Shown: in pieces, positions 41,077 to 52,547 of the stretch
Layout of the letters: every line of letters begins with the position of its first letter
How positions within the stretch are numbered: the first letter of the stretch is position 1
Source: Oreohelix idahoensis
Taxonomy: Eukaryota; Mollusca; Gastropoda; Stylommatophora; Oreohelicidae
NCBI GenBank assembly: GCA_024509875.1
Contig: JAMPIV010012277.1
Location: 373,734-437,733, forward strand
DNA length: 64,000 nucleotides
Direction of reading: 5' to 3'
Notes under the pieces: generated by a model
Told to the model about the DNA's origin: nothing
The model's input: the letters and a program-made list of their open reading frames with translations, nothing else
The model's database searches: none
Translations under genes and position numbers: made by a program

Positions 41077-41360
41077 ATGTCTGACTTATTTAGTCAATCC
41101 TCTTCTACCCTGGGGTGTAGAGGTTTGCCAGAGAGAGTGCCATACTATCCTATTGGCTGTCGTTCTCCCAGTCTGGTTCCAATCTTGTCCTTGGTCCTTC
41201 AGAGATTGTCCAATGTTGTCCTCCCAGCAAACTCTGGGTCGTCCTGGAGATCTCATTCCCTGGCTTTTGGTTCCCCCATATTTGTTGTGCTAGCCGATCT
41301 TCTCCCATTCTGCAGACATGGTCAAACCATCGTAATTTGGACCTCTGTGTTGAAAACATG
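41077..41360 (-). repeat. LINE A 3' copy, old
   Basis: Minus strand: [20 protein letters not shown] and the TTACTTAGT-type 3' end are recognisable, but the frame is broken and more diverged than in the other copies. Confidence 0.75.
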
Positions 41361-41389
41361 CAGATAAGAAATGTTTTATCCTTGTTTTA

Positions 41390-41565
41390 TCATCATCATC
41401 TTAACCTTCCTTTGTGCTCCTTATGAAGCATGGAGCCACCACTGCCGCTGGTCCCGGTGCAGGTTAGCAGTCACATGCTCTTGCAGCAGTTGGTCTCTGT
41501 GTTATATGATGAGGTTGCCAACCTCATGTACAACCTCATGTAATGTCTGCAGTAAACCTAGTCTG
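41390..41565 (-). repeat. LINE D 3' UTR fragment
   Basis: ATCATC tail then CTCCTTATGAAGCATGGAGC, CACATGCTCTTGCAGCAG and ATGATGAGGTTGCCAACCTC; the reverse complement of the 3' UTR at 32455-32590. Confidence 0.65.
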
Positions 41566-41904
41566 TCTTTGTCTCAACCCTGGCAACTAGAAGGGATAAA
41601 TATTCCATCCAAGAAGCCACAAATATAACCCATCTCTGGGGTTTTTCCTGCACACTATTTTGTTGTTGTTGGCAGTGCAGGGAACGAATATTCTTCTGAG
41701 ATGAAGAAATTGTTTGGGTATCTAATCAAATAATTAGAATTACTTTTGTCACGGATATCCGAGTTTAGGATTTGTATTTCACCCAAAAAAAACACGTAAA
41801 TTGAGTTTTTAATTCCCGTGAGAACAAAAATATAATCTATCATAAAGGTAATGATGCATTCTTGTTATTCATTCATTTTGTCCCCACTCCTTTTTTGGGG
41901 GGGG

Positions 41905-42045
41905 GGGTATTGAACCACTGATGCAGCTGGCCTCCTTTCAAGAAACCTGCATCAAAACACATACTTCTGCTGCAGTGGTTTCTTTAGCAACTGTTTGACA
42001 TGGTGAGGTTGCCAGCCCTATGCACAGGCTCACATTAGTCGCCGC
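41905..42045 (-). repeat. LINE D 3' UTR fragment
   Basis: Diverged copy with CTGCTGCAGTGGTTTCTTTA and TGGTGAGGTTGCCAGCC. Preceded by a T7G11 homopolymer stretch near 41891-41908. Confidence 0.5.
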
Positions 42046-42049
42046 TTAC

Positions 42050-43640
42050 GAATCGCATGAAGGAACAGTGGGCCCAATTCTTTCTTTGTCGCCTGAGAGT
42101 CACCCTGATTGATGTAGGTAGTTGTATTTTGTTACAGACGGTGTGATAATAGTCATTATGAATATAGTTAAAGAGTGAACAATTTGAATCCCTGGGATTT
42201 GAAAAAGAAGGGATTTTGAGTGTTTTAGTAAGAGGATTTTGTTTCACTGGTTTGTGACGTGACGTGACTTCTCCATGAATTGGGGCTGTTTGTGCTTGAA
42301 CTTTATTTCCCAGAATAGTTGCATAAATAGCGTCATGTTTCTAATGGCAGTGTGTTAAACAGTGAATTTGTCTCTTAATTTGTTTTTCTTTGAGTAAAAG
42401 TTTCTGCTGTAAATATAAGTATTTGTAAAATGCAAATTTTCTGCCATAAGTCAATTGTAAAATATTTTTGGATAAGAATGTTAGTATTATTCCTTCTGTG
42501 TATTCATTCATTCGCAAGTCATCCACTAATGCATTTATGTACAAACTACTCTCAGGCGTACAGCTTTCACACATTGTGAACAGAAACATAAATATGTCAT
42601 TAATTTTTTAACAGCAAAAGTAAAGTGGATAAAATCTATCTGTTATCATATAATTTTTAGTAACACTGGCTTGGTTTTAATAACCATCTTTATATCTGCA
42701 TCAGTGTTTCTCAACATATTAGAAAGCTGAGACCTTTAGCTCATGCCTTCACGCATCAAAGCGCCCCAAAAACAAGTCACCAACAGAATTTATTGTTTAA
42801 AAGTAAAGCCACTAAATATCACTATATAATCAGATCTAGTATCATTTTCAAGTTAATAACTATTCTGTTCAGTCCCTGAGGCATGGCTTGCAGATCACTG
42901 GTTCAGAAGTGCTCCTCTCTGTCTTTATTTTCAACTCTTAATGATTTTCTCAAGAATTTCTTATCAATGAAATCCATTCTGACACTGAAATGCAATGTTG
43001 CCTATTTCACTGTAACAAAAAGAACAATGGACTTATTGGAATGGCTTTTCTTGCAATTTTTAACTCTTTGGAGATGAATTAACCTAGACTGGTTGAAATA
43101 GACATTCAATTTTAGAAAGTTTCTCTTTGTGAATTGTTATTCAGTTTGTAAATGGCATTACCATCTACAGTCGATGATCTTTCTGAGACTGAAGTCTAAA
43201 TCTGTGACTTTGTATTAAAATTAACATACTTGACTTTTGAAGTTCTTTGTTGTTAAAAAAAAAAATGGAATAAACATTGCAGCTATTCATTTAATGTTAA
43301 AGTCTGTGGGAAGCACATACAGTGATTAAGCAAACAATGGTTTGTTTAGATTGCATACACGTTAAGGGACCATCTCTGAACTGTGTATTCAATGACTGAA
43401 CAATGTCACTACACTGCCTACGTTACATGATTTTACAATACCATAGTTTCTTTTGTTTTTGTTTTAAATTTTGCAGTAGACATCATTGATCAAAACAGCA
43501 TAGTTACTGTGCATATATTTTTTTTGTGTGTAACTATTTTGATGTGTAACTTTGAGCTACAAAAACTGTTCTCACAACCTGTATCTTATTACAAACTACA
43601 GCTTGCCAAACAAAAAAGCTTACAAGGTCTTTTAAATTTC
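42050..43640 (+). other. Presumed 3' UTR sequence, no gene
   Basis: AT-rich, without recognisable repeats or coding frames beyond chance ORFs (for example 42883-43077). Confidence 0.4.
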
Positions 43641-44010
43641 AACATGCGCCCATCTTCTTCTGCGTTCAGTTGTTAGTCGTGCTAATTCTGCAGGCCTGTT
43701 GCCAGGAAGAAGTCCAGTCTTTTCCAGGTCCTAGCGGCATCTCCCTAGCTTCTGCCTCAGCTCTGCACCCTCTAACCAGGTCTGACATCATTGGTCACTG
43801 TGGGCTGGGCAGTTTCGGAGAATGTATCCAGGGGTCTGGATCCCTGTTCAACATGGACATTCATTTGTGTGAAATATCCGGAGGTGACAGAGGTAAGCTG
43901 CAGTGGCCAGCTCTCTTGCAGAAAAAATATGATCTGCCGGCTTCCTATGAAACTGGTGGACTGGGTTAGATCTGTTGTCCACATGTCTTTCTTTCTTCCG
44001 TTGGTAGTTG
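43640..44010. other. GC-richer block of unknown origin
   Basis: About 370 bp of clearly higher GC than its surroundings, with overlapping ORFs on both strands (99 aa at 43670-43969 plus, 70 aa minus). No family recognised. It starts next to a TCTTCTTCT tract, which elsewhere in this window marks a minus-strand LINE tail, so a retroposon is likely. Confidence 0.35.
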
Positions 44011-44696
44011 TAGAATGAGCCTAATTATAAAACACTAGGCCTTGTTTACCAAAATGAGGCCAAAACTCCTATTAAAACCCCCAAAAATATTGAAAGTTTT
44101 ACATAATTAATAAAAATGTTATTTGATAGATGACAAACCCAAACATGTTTGACCCATTCTTGTTGAGCTTGAAGTTCACTGTCATTCAGTTTGAGTGTGA
44201 GCCACGTCTGCACAACTGCTTCTGTACTACTTTTTACATTAAATTACGCATTATATTCAAGATCTTCATAGTCTTTTGCTGTATTGTTTGATCTTAACTC
44301 TTTTTCTATGCAGAAAGCAGCAGCCATTGATTTGACGTATACATAGTTTAGAGAAAGGACAGCAATATCAATGTTAAAAGATTATGTGTCTTCATTTTTT
44401 TTTCTAATGGTAATAGCATGGTAATGTATGATTGATTACATGCATCATAGTAACTATGGTAATAGTATCATTCTGTATGTTTGATTACATGCATCAGTTA
44501 TACATCCTTTGTAACTTTGGTTGTAACAGCACTTTGTGTTATATCGTCATTTATGTTAAATGTGTTTTACAGATTCTTTTATTATTTTTTTGTGTTTCAT
44601 TGCATTTGACCTGTCAATAAACTTTGTGATTGCAGTCTGTGTTTTTATTGACATTCTTTAACTGACATATATTTATGTTTTATTTTGTGTTGCACA

Positions 44697-44935
44697 AAAA
44701 AAGCCCATTATCAAAAAAGAAAAAAAAAGGAAGACATGAAAGAAAAAAAAAACAAATTTAAAAAAAAAAAAAGTTGAAAACATTTTTAACAGAAAAAAAC
44801 CTCATTAAAAAAAAAGAAAAAAAAGGTGAAAAAATAACATTGTACAAAGATAAAAAAAATAAGTTTAATAAAAGAGATGATATTTAAAAAAAACAAAACT
44901 AAAAAAGACCCAAAAAAAAAATTTTTTTAATGGGA
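44697..44935 (+). repeat. A-rich low-complexity tract
   Basis: About 240 bp of A runs broken by single bases, 75 bp downstream of the AATAAA at 44616. Resembles an expanded poly(A) tail. Confidence 0.7.
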
Positions 44936-45109
44936 CAAGATGCAACATTTCAGCTGTCATTTTGTGAGCACTTTTGCTGTCATTATGATGTGGAGAACAA
45001 AAAAAGAATCAATAATTTTTTTTCAGTATACAAGTTTCACGCATGCACATTACATGGGTAAAGTTAAAATCTGTGAAATAGCCTGGTTCACCAGGGTAAA
45101 TATCCGCAT

Positions 45110-45795
45110 TATGTCAATTGTCATTATTATCTTTTTCCGTCGCACTCCTTATGGAGACACCATTGTAGCTGGTGCCTTTAGAGCAGTGTTTCTCGACCTT
45201 TTTGTGTTCACGGCACACTTTACAATTTTCGAAAAATTTTCGGCAAGCCTATCTGACCCCGCATCTGAATAAACAATTACAGTGAAAATACTAAATTAAA
45301 TGCACTAATTTGTGGGTACTTTAGAATAAAGAAAGCTCTCAGTTAAATTTTCTTTTAATTGTGTAAAATAATTAGAAGGTATATTTTACAAACAAACAAA
45401 GAAATAAGAAATCTAATTAGGTCCAAGTGGAAGCATTATGCTTCTTCATCCACGGCTTTTAAACGTTGTTTATGCGCCTCTTGTGTTTTTGTAATATCAT
45501 GACGTTTTGAAGTATCTATATTTTTGTTCAAAGCAGTTAATAGCTCCAATTATTTATTGAATGAATTCAAGCTGTAAGATCAGTTTTATATTACATGATA
45601 TTTCATGTAGTAAATTAAAAAACAATTTTGAGGCACACTTTGATAGGTGCCCGCGGCACACCGCTAGAGAAACACTGCTTTAGAGGAAGCCTGGATCACG
45701 CACTCACATGCTCTGGCAGCAGTAGTTTCTATGACAATTTGTTTTACATAATGAGAATGCCAGCCTCATTGCACAGCTTCATATTAGTTGACCTT
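45110..45795 (-). repeat. LINE D 3' UTR copy interrupted by a hAT MITE
   Basis: CACTCCTTATGGAGACACC (before 45176) and CTCACATGCTCTGGCAGCAG ... AATGAGAATGCCAGCCTCAT (after 45685) are the two halves of one LINE D tail, separated by the MITE at 45184-45677. Confidence 0.65.
45184..45677. mobile_element. hAT-type MITE, 8-bp TSD CTTTAGAG
   Basis: 494 bp starting CAGTGTTTCTCGACC and ending CTAGAGAAACACTG, the terminal sequence common to many hAT elements. A perfect 8-bp target duplication CTTTAGAG (45176-45183 and 45678-45685) confirms the superfamily. Subterminal GGCACACTT motifs occur on both sides. No transposase; the 60-aa ORF at its right edge is fortuitous. Confidence 0.95.
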
Positions 45796-45799
45796 GTAG

Positions 45800-46450
45800 G
45801 GCATGACTGAGGGTGCAGAAGTCCATAGTCTCTTCAGAGGCCCCTGGAAACTACAAGGAACATTATGTAATTTGTATTGTAAAAATATTTTGGATAATGA
45901 TGGGCTTTACCCGTTCAATGATGGGCTTTACCCGGTCAATCACAGCTTCTAATTTTACCAATAACAAATATAAATGGAAAAGAAAAGAGAGGGGGAAGGA
46001 AGGAGGGAAGAACAGTTATAAAAAACATGGAGTTTTTTTTTTTTTTTATTTGTATGAGGCACTTTATTTCCATTACCCTTCTCTTTTCTTTTTCTTTTTG
46101 GTGAAATAAAAGGTGCAGATAGATTTTTTCTTGTACATGTAATAGTTATGTACAAGTAATATTTATGTGCCTAATTTTTTGCCATGAAGCCTACAGGTCA
46201 CACACCCATAATGATGCTGCCTATTTTGTGACTGTAGTTCAGAATTTTTTTCAGAATCACGTGCAGGGTAAGAAAAAAAAGGAGGCAGTGCAGCAAGTCT
46301 GTAAAGAAGATGGAAATGTAGACAGCATAAGGAACAGAAAGGTATGAACACTATAGACAATGTTCTGTCTTCCTGAACAGTGGTTTGCTTGCATCCTGTC
46401 ATCTTATGCTGCATATCTTTTGTTTTGTTCTTGCCTGTCTTTATTTTTAC
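45800..46450. other. Intergenic or UTR sequence, nothing recognised
   Basis: Contains a direct repeat of GATGGGCTTTACCCG (about 45898 and 45919) and a T15 run near 46025. No gene found. Confidence 0.4.
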
Positions 46451-46454
46451 TTAG

Positions 46455-46640
46455 ATACTACATCTTCTCTTCTTGGATCCTTAGCCCTTGACTGACAAAG
46501 CAGTCAGTGGCCATCACGCCGAGTGGTGTCTTGTAGGGCAGCAACAAACTCCCCATTTTGCTCGGTCGATGGCCATCCTTCATGCCGTGCTCCAGCTCTG
46601 GTTCATACTTTGCATCTCGGCCTCTACGGTTCTCCGCCAG
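46455..46640 (-). repeat. LINE B 3' fragment
   Basis: TCTTCTCTTCTTGGATCCTT, then GACAAAGCAGTCAGTGGCCA and CGCCGAGTGGTGTCTTGTAG: the reverse complement of the LINE B end at 16990-17098. Confidence 0.75.
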
Positions 46641-46713
46641 GTTTTAGCTACTACATACTTGTTTGTTATAAACATTCATCATGCTTGCTCATCAATATGT
46701 TTGTCTTCTATAT

Positions 46714-47124
46714 CAGTGCACCACAACCTTTCTCTCTTCACGGCACACTTAAGTGCCTTTCAGAATATCATGGCACTCTTAAGTGCCTTTTAGAATATCA
46801 TGGCACACTTGTGCCTTTCAGAATATCATGGCACACTTAGTGCCTTTCAGAATATCATGGCACACTTAAGTGCCTTTTAGAATATCATGACAGACTTAAG
46901 TGCCTTTTAGAATATCATGGCACACTTAAGTGCCTTTTAGAATATCATAGGAGACAAGTGCCTTTTAGAATATCATGTCACACTTAAGTGCCTTTTAGAA
47001 TATCATAGCAGACTTAAGTGCCTTTTAGAATATCATGTCGCACTTAAGTGCCTTTTAGAATATCATGGCACACTTAATTGACCTTTTAGAATATCATGGC
47101 ACACTTAAGTGCCTTTTAGAATAT
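46714..47124 (+). repeat. 30-bp tandem array starting with a hAT-like terminus
   Basis: From 46714 a hAT-type start (CAGTGCACCACAACC, then TTCACGGCACACTT) resembling the MITE at 45184, followed by about 13 units of 28-30 bp, each with CACTTAAGTGCCTTTTAGAA and ATATCATGG. The array is cut at 47124 by the outer LTR retrotransposon; its other end should be beyond the window. Units contain the palindrome CACTTAAGTG. Confidence 0.85.
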
Positions 47125-48740
47125 TGTCATAAAATTAACAGTGATACAACGTAAAAATATCTCCAAAGGATAAAATGTAGGGATAAAAAGAATGCGTAAG
47201 TTACTAGAAGGCATGATCGCCCACGCCGCGGGTCATCACCCGCCATGGAAATTAAATTGCTGAAACGGTTACCATTTGAACGGGATGAGAACGGCGGATC
47301 AAAAGGAAAAAAAATATGACTGAAAAATTGCGTGAGACTAGCAAGGCTAAGGAGACGCAATTGGGGGGGGGGGGGGGGGGGGGGGGGGGAAAGGAAGGAA
47401 AAATTCACGTCCCCAAATTGACACGAGGTACGAAAAGGGACGCTTATGCGATACCAAGCCTTTTATTTGAATTCAGCGGCAAAAGCATTACAACGCAGAT
47501 GCTTGAAATATTACAAAATTAAAAAAGTAACTTTTTCTTAATACTAATGTTAGGAATATAAAAATTAGCTGGCCGGATGGCCCATTTTGAGCAGTGAAAT
47601 AATATGCTTTTATTTATACAGACGGATAGATAATAATGAAGACATTGACAAAAGACTGTGTTGTTCACATCAGCGAAAGACTGCATTGAATCAAACATGT
47701 CACTAATTTGCACAAAAAACGCGACCTTGAGACTCAAGTGTCCAAATCTAGTTAGAATGAAAGAGAGGGACATTGGTGGGAGCTGTGGCTAAAAATAACT
47801 TTAAAGACAAAATGTGTAAGGGGACGGATAGGTTGGTTCAAAAATCAAGTACGTTTTTTGTGAAAACGCAAGTAGAGACGGACGGACTAACAGATAAAAA
47901 TCCATACTTGACTGAAGCATGACTGAAATGACTTTAGTGTAGGAAATTTGAATTTGAAAAAACACAAGGCATTGATTGGCCACAGACAATCATATTATCA
48001 GCGCTCAGACGCGCTTTTTTGCCATTCCTCAATAGTTGTCCAGTGATAGACACAGTAAATTTTAAGTGTGGTGATTTCCAATGAAGAAAATTGAAATAAG
48101 TTCAGGGACGCCATACTATAGCCAGCAGCTCAGCTGAGTTTTGCTAGCATTTCTGTGTTCTTTATTCATAATCTGGTAAGATTGAAATTATTTCTTTGTA
48201 TATTTTAAATATTGTTTTATGTTTCGAGTGATTTGATACTGCCATATCGAAATCTAGCCTTACAACAAGTAAGGATTTGCTCTAGACCCCCCGCCCTAGT
48301 TCAGGGTCTAGGGACAAACAATATATATAAACTCCAGCAAGGATTAGGAAGGAAAGATCAAGTGTTGAGATCAGTGGAACATATCACCTATCCTATGGCA
48401 AGAAGCTAATAAACATATTTCGGATCTGACCCTGTCTAAGTGGTGTTATTGTAAATTGTTACGTGTAGAAGTGGCTCCTTAGGTAAGGTTCTGAACCTAA
48501 ACCAATACTTTATTTCAGAGCTGTGAGTTTTTTATGTTGACACCAAAAGGTGGTGTCAAATGTTGGGTAAATAATTGACAGTGAGAACCTGTGCAGTGTC
48601 GCATCTCGGCAGAACAGCCTTGTATTGCCCCCAAGCACGGAGAGGTGGGGCCACCAGATTCCAGCACCAGAACTACTCTTTCGAAGTTACGTAAGCAGGC
48701 AGGTCTGCTGGATTTACACCAACTTCATAGACATAGCACC
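47125..48740 (+). repeat. 5' LTR of the outer element, part 1
   Basis: Matches 62820-64000 from TGTCAT onward as far as the window allows. Differs by a G run at about 47365-47389 (25 or so G, against 5 at the same place in the 3' LTR) and about eight point changes. Includes TGAAATAA-type and AATAAA motifs (48405-48411 region). It ends in the TSD GCACC, where the inner element begins. Confidence 0.88.
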
Positions 48741-51153
48741 TGTGGTGAAGTGAGATGTTATAAATATTTATAGGGGACTTAGTGTACTGACTGAGATCAG
48801 CTGTGAAGGTATATATATCTAATAAGAGTAGTGTATTATATATAACCTTGCTTGCTGCCACATATGTATACCTCAGTCAGAATTATTCTGGAATAGTGTG
48901 ATGACTACGTTGTATGTCTAGGGTATGTGTATGATGAAGTGTAAGTCATAACAACAACAGACAGATAAACAATTTAATTTATTCCACCACACTTGACAAC
49001 ACTGTGACACTCACATACATATAACACTCTAAAAGATATTTTAAAGGAGTCACTGATAACTTTTCAAATAACAATATGTATTCATTGCTGTTATGAATGA
49101 ATATGTGTCCTGATTCAAATACAAAGGGAACCAGGAATCACAATCAATTTTACTTACAAGTTATATGTACAGAATTTATCAATATGAATATGGTAATGAC
49201 ATATATTATTAAAAGTATCCTATGTGTGTCAGTTGTGTAGTAGTAATATGAGGTAATACTGGTTTTGTTTTGTTCAAGCTCTGTTGGTATTTGTCATCAT
49301 GACTTCAATAGTTTGTCTTTATTGGGACTAGTATTGGAGATGTTCTCAGTTCCTGATATTAAAACAATTTAATTCCCCTCTTAATGTTATTTTTACAAGG
49401 TCATTTTAAGCTGGGGGTACATAATTTTGAGCTCAGCTGGCCACATCAGCTTATCTTGTGTGATGGCGGCAGGAAAAGACTCCTCTGCTCGATTTCTCCC
49501 CTGGGCTCTGGAGACACCTCACTGATAGCTAAATGGACCAAGGAGTATGCTGTCCGACTCTGGATTCAGCAAAGCTCTGACCAGGTGCTGCTCAATACCA
49601 TCAAGACCACGGTCCCTGAAAACAAGAAGGATGTACCTTCTACTTCATAACTAATTTATACTCTCTTTTTACACTGAGCACAATACATCACAAACATTGA
49701 GTTCAGAGCGATAGGCCAACTGTCAGCTTCATCTGAAATACTTTATACCAGTATTTACCTCCTTAATGGTTACTACGCCTCTGCACTTCCAGCATTATTT
49801 CTGTCTAATCAATAATCTAGGTGTCAGTGTACTGTTTGGCCATTCCATGCAGTTTTACTTTCCTCCGACACCTTCTGTTCAGGCTGGAGCATTATAGGCT
49901 TTACATCATGTTTGCTACTGAACTACACATATATACAGGCATAAATTAACAATTCACATTCAATTTTCATTAAAAGATACTGAATGTTTCAAGCTTACCA
50001 CAATTCATGGAAACAAACACAGATACGTTGATTAGCAATGAATTCTGGCACAACTACTGGCACAAATTCCCATCTGCTTATGTTCCAGGCTTTTATTTAG
50101 CAAAAATATGAGCTGGCTTCAACGCACTGTTGCTTTATCAAGCTTATTTGACTAGTGGTCTCGAACTAACGCTCCTAAGTGAGTATATCAGCGAGTCTGG
50201 CCAATGGAGCCACGTTTCGACAAGTGTTTGAAAAAATTTTAACTTCCTACGTCTCCCCTAACAACCAAAGATAGTATTTATAGCCCGACTAATCGTGTTT
50301 AGCCTTACATATCATTCCAGCCAATCAGTTCAAATGTAACTTGTGGCCCATTTCCCGTACAATGGTGGTGTAAAAAAATCTACCACTGAGCGATTCTGAT
50401 TTTGGGTGTTGTCTGACAGCACCATCATTTTATTTTGGCTATAACTTGTTAATTCCTAGACTATTTGCATAACGTTGTACATATTCTTTGTCAGCAAACC
50501 CTAAGGAACCCAAATATATATATTTAATAGAGCTAAGTGGCTGCGTTCAAAATATGCAATTTCTTCTACCTCCTGTTTCGAAGATGTGCTGTCTGGGTAC
50601 TGTAATGTTTTCAAACGTAAACCCATATAATGTTATCTTTTCTAATAAGCGTTTCCCAGGTTTTTTAAAACCTAACTCTGGGAAGGGTAGTGAATTTATC
50701 ACTGTCCGTCTGAAAAAGTTAGTGCATGTGGCCTTACACGCGTGATAGTAGTAATTGTGTATCGCGCGACGCGTGTTTTGTGTTGCACGTGTTCGGCTTT
50801 ATGCCTCTCCCTTCTCTCTATCCTTTAGTCCATCTGTCTTTAGTTACGCCGTGTATAAAATGGAATGAATGAAATATTTAAATTAGGTCATTGATCAGCT
50901 TGGTATCTCAATGTTTTTCCAAGAAATACAGCACACGTTTCATTGAAGAAAGCGGGTAATAATACAGTAGGCTTTTACTATCAACGTGAAAGCGTTACAA
51001 TTTGCAGACGAAGCATAAAACAAAGGGGATTTCGAGTACTGTCATTGTGACAGCACTGTTATTTTACCATTGCTCTTTTCTTTATTAGATTTATTTGTTA
51101 GGCTTTATGTTTACCTTTTAATTTATATATGTGGATTAGAATATTCCACGACA
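48741..51153 (-). repeat. 3' LTR of the inner element
   Basis: 2413 bp, plus strand TGTGGTGAAGTGAG ... TTCCACGACA. It holds an exon-like ORF on the plus strand (49384-49650). Confidence 0.93.
49384..49650 (+). other. Exon-like ORF inside the LTR, antisense to the element
   Basis: 88-codon frame whose composition (near 50% GC) contrasts with the AT-rich LTR. From about 49401 it looks like a real terminal exon: TTATTTTTACAAG acceptor-like start, regular protein (HFKLGVHNFELSWPHQL, then WTKEYAVRLWIQQSSDQV), stop TAA. The same ORF is in the other LTR at 55442-55708, as expected for a segment carried within the LTR. I do not recognise the protein. Possibly a captured piece of a cellular gene. Confidence 0.5.
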
Positions 51154-51657
51154 TCTCCCCTCTTAAAACAGACATCCCATGTCAGTCCTTTATTCTATAT
51201 ACACATAGATAAATGTAAGTCAACTTGACTTTACTCTGCTGTGGTGCTATCATGGTTTTATGTAGTTGGGTCCATTCAGAGTAGGCACTACTCATGAAAT
51301 CTGCCTCAGACTTCTACAACCAATAATATATTTCGGTTATGTTACTGAACAGCCGCAAGTGTGAGTGCTTGTCTTAATGCTGCTTCGCAACCCGTATTCA
51401 CCATTTCTCTTCTCTGAGTCTGCGCAATGACATGTCCAGAGAACATTATATTTCCCTCAAAATGTACGTTATGAGGAGATAACATATACCTGGTGATAGC
51501 AGAGTTTTCGTAGTGGATCCCATAATCTTCTTATTATCCTGTATGAAACATTCGGAATATCCTCAATCAAAGAGGCAACTCAGGGATTCATTACGTTCCT
51601 CCGAAATGTTTACATCCAACAATTTTGTCTGATCTCAGGTTTTACTGGAATCTGATA
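51154..51657 (-). other. 3' region of the inner element after pol deletion
   Basis: About 500 bp between the broken reverse transcriptase and the 3' LTR. Just after the stop, IPVKPE-like sequence continues for some ten codons, then similarity to the outer pol ends abruptly. The remainder is non-coding and ends in the polypurine tract. Confidence 0.6.
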
Positions 51658-52545
51658 TTATCCTTTACTCAGATCCACCCTTGAGAAATATTTAGCTTTA
51701 TTTAGTTTGGCAAACAGCTGATTTGTATCCGGCAATGGATCTACCTGTCCTTCTGTAATAGCGTTCAGTCTCCTGTAATCTATACAGAGTCTATGTTCTC
51801 CAGAGGGCTTCCTTAAGAGTACAACACCGGAACTATATGAGGATTCACTGTGCGAAATAATTCCTTCCTTCAACAGATAGTCTATCTCTTCCTTCAAAGC
51901 TTTCTCCTTAGCAAACGGAATCGAATATGGTTTCATACAGACAGGTGTGGGGTCTATCAGTTTCATATCATATTCCAATAGGTTTGTATGCCCTGGTCGG
52001 TCTGTTAACACCTCTGCATGATTATTTAGAACCTGTTGCACTCTCTCTTTCTGAGTTTTCGTTAAATGTGTACTGATTTTCACCTGTGCTGCTGTCTCAC
52101 AGGGGTGTAATGGATACTCAAATGATGAAAGTGGTTCCTTTTTCATCTCCATGGCGATGGACAAGGTCAACAAGTGTGTCTCTTCCTGATGTTCTCTTTC
52201 CAAATATTTCTTCAGGAGATTCACATGATAGATTTTTTCTTTCCCCTTCTTATCTATCTTATAATTTGTTCTAGATACCTTCTCTAAAACTGTATATGGA
52301 CCCTGCCATCCAATTTGTAACTTATTCTGACTCCCGGGCAAAAGAAGCAGTACTTTCTCTCCCACAGCCAAATTTCTGTCTTTCGCTTTCCTGTTATAAT
52401 AGGCAGCATGTTTCTTCCTGGCTTGTTTCAAATTTTCATTGGCAAGTTTCCAACCAGTTTTTAAACGAGTGGTCAGCTCATTCACATATTGGTATGAAGA
52501 TGTAATGTTTTCCTCTGCCTTTTCATCAGTCCACGTTCTTAACAA
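51658..52545 (-). pseudogene. Inner element pol remnant (integrase C-terminus to RT start)
   Basis: 295 codons, very close to residues 395-690 of the outer pol: LRTWTDEKAEENITSSYQYV, the GPY/F module LQIGWQGPYTVLEKVSRTNY, then the RT N-terminus RLCIDYRRLNAI and YFSRVDLSKG. It stops at TAA where the outer pol has Tyr (SKG then YYQIPV). The palm with the catalytic Asp pair, the thumb and RNase H are deleted. In frame it would follow the integrase core, which is also missing. Confidence 0.88.
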
Positions 52546-52547
52546 AG

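Larger units (their letters stand above)
40699..44621 (+). other. Presumed 3' UTR of the RBM26-like gene
   Basis: No other coding exon follows the stop. AATAAA hexamers occur at 43269-43274 and 44616-44621; the second, followed by a GT/T-rich stretch, is the better end. The stretch contains LINE A and LINE D fragments (41077-42045). If transcribed through, the UTR is 3.9 kb. Where the transcript really ends cannot be told from sequence. Confidence 0.45.

Noticed and set aside
46741..47124. Regular 30-bp units resembling a CRISPR array
   Set aside because: Units are directly adjacent without unique spacers, and the genome is animal.
48537..48560. Apparent LTR end TTGACA followed by TGGTGTCA, giving TGTCA...TGACA termini for the outer LTR
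   Set aside because: The inner element shows that these families have the PBS TGGGGTCTYG after ACA and TATAT; that motif is at 57821, so the LTR continues past 48542.
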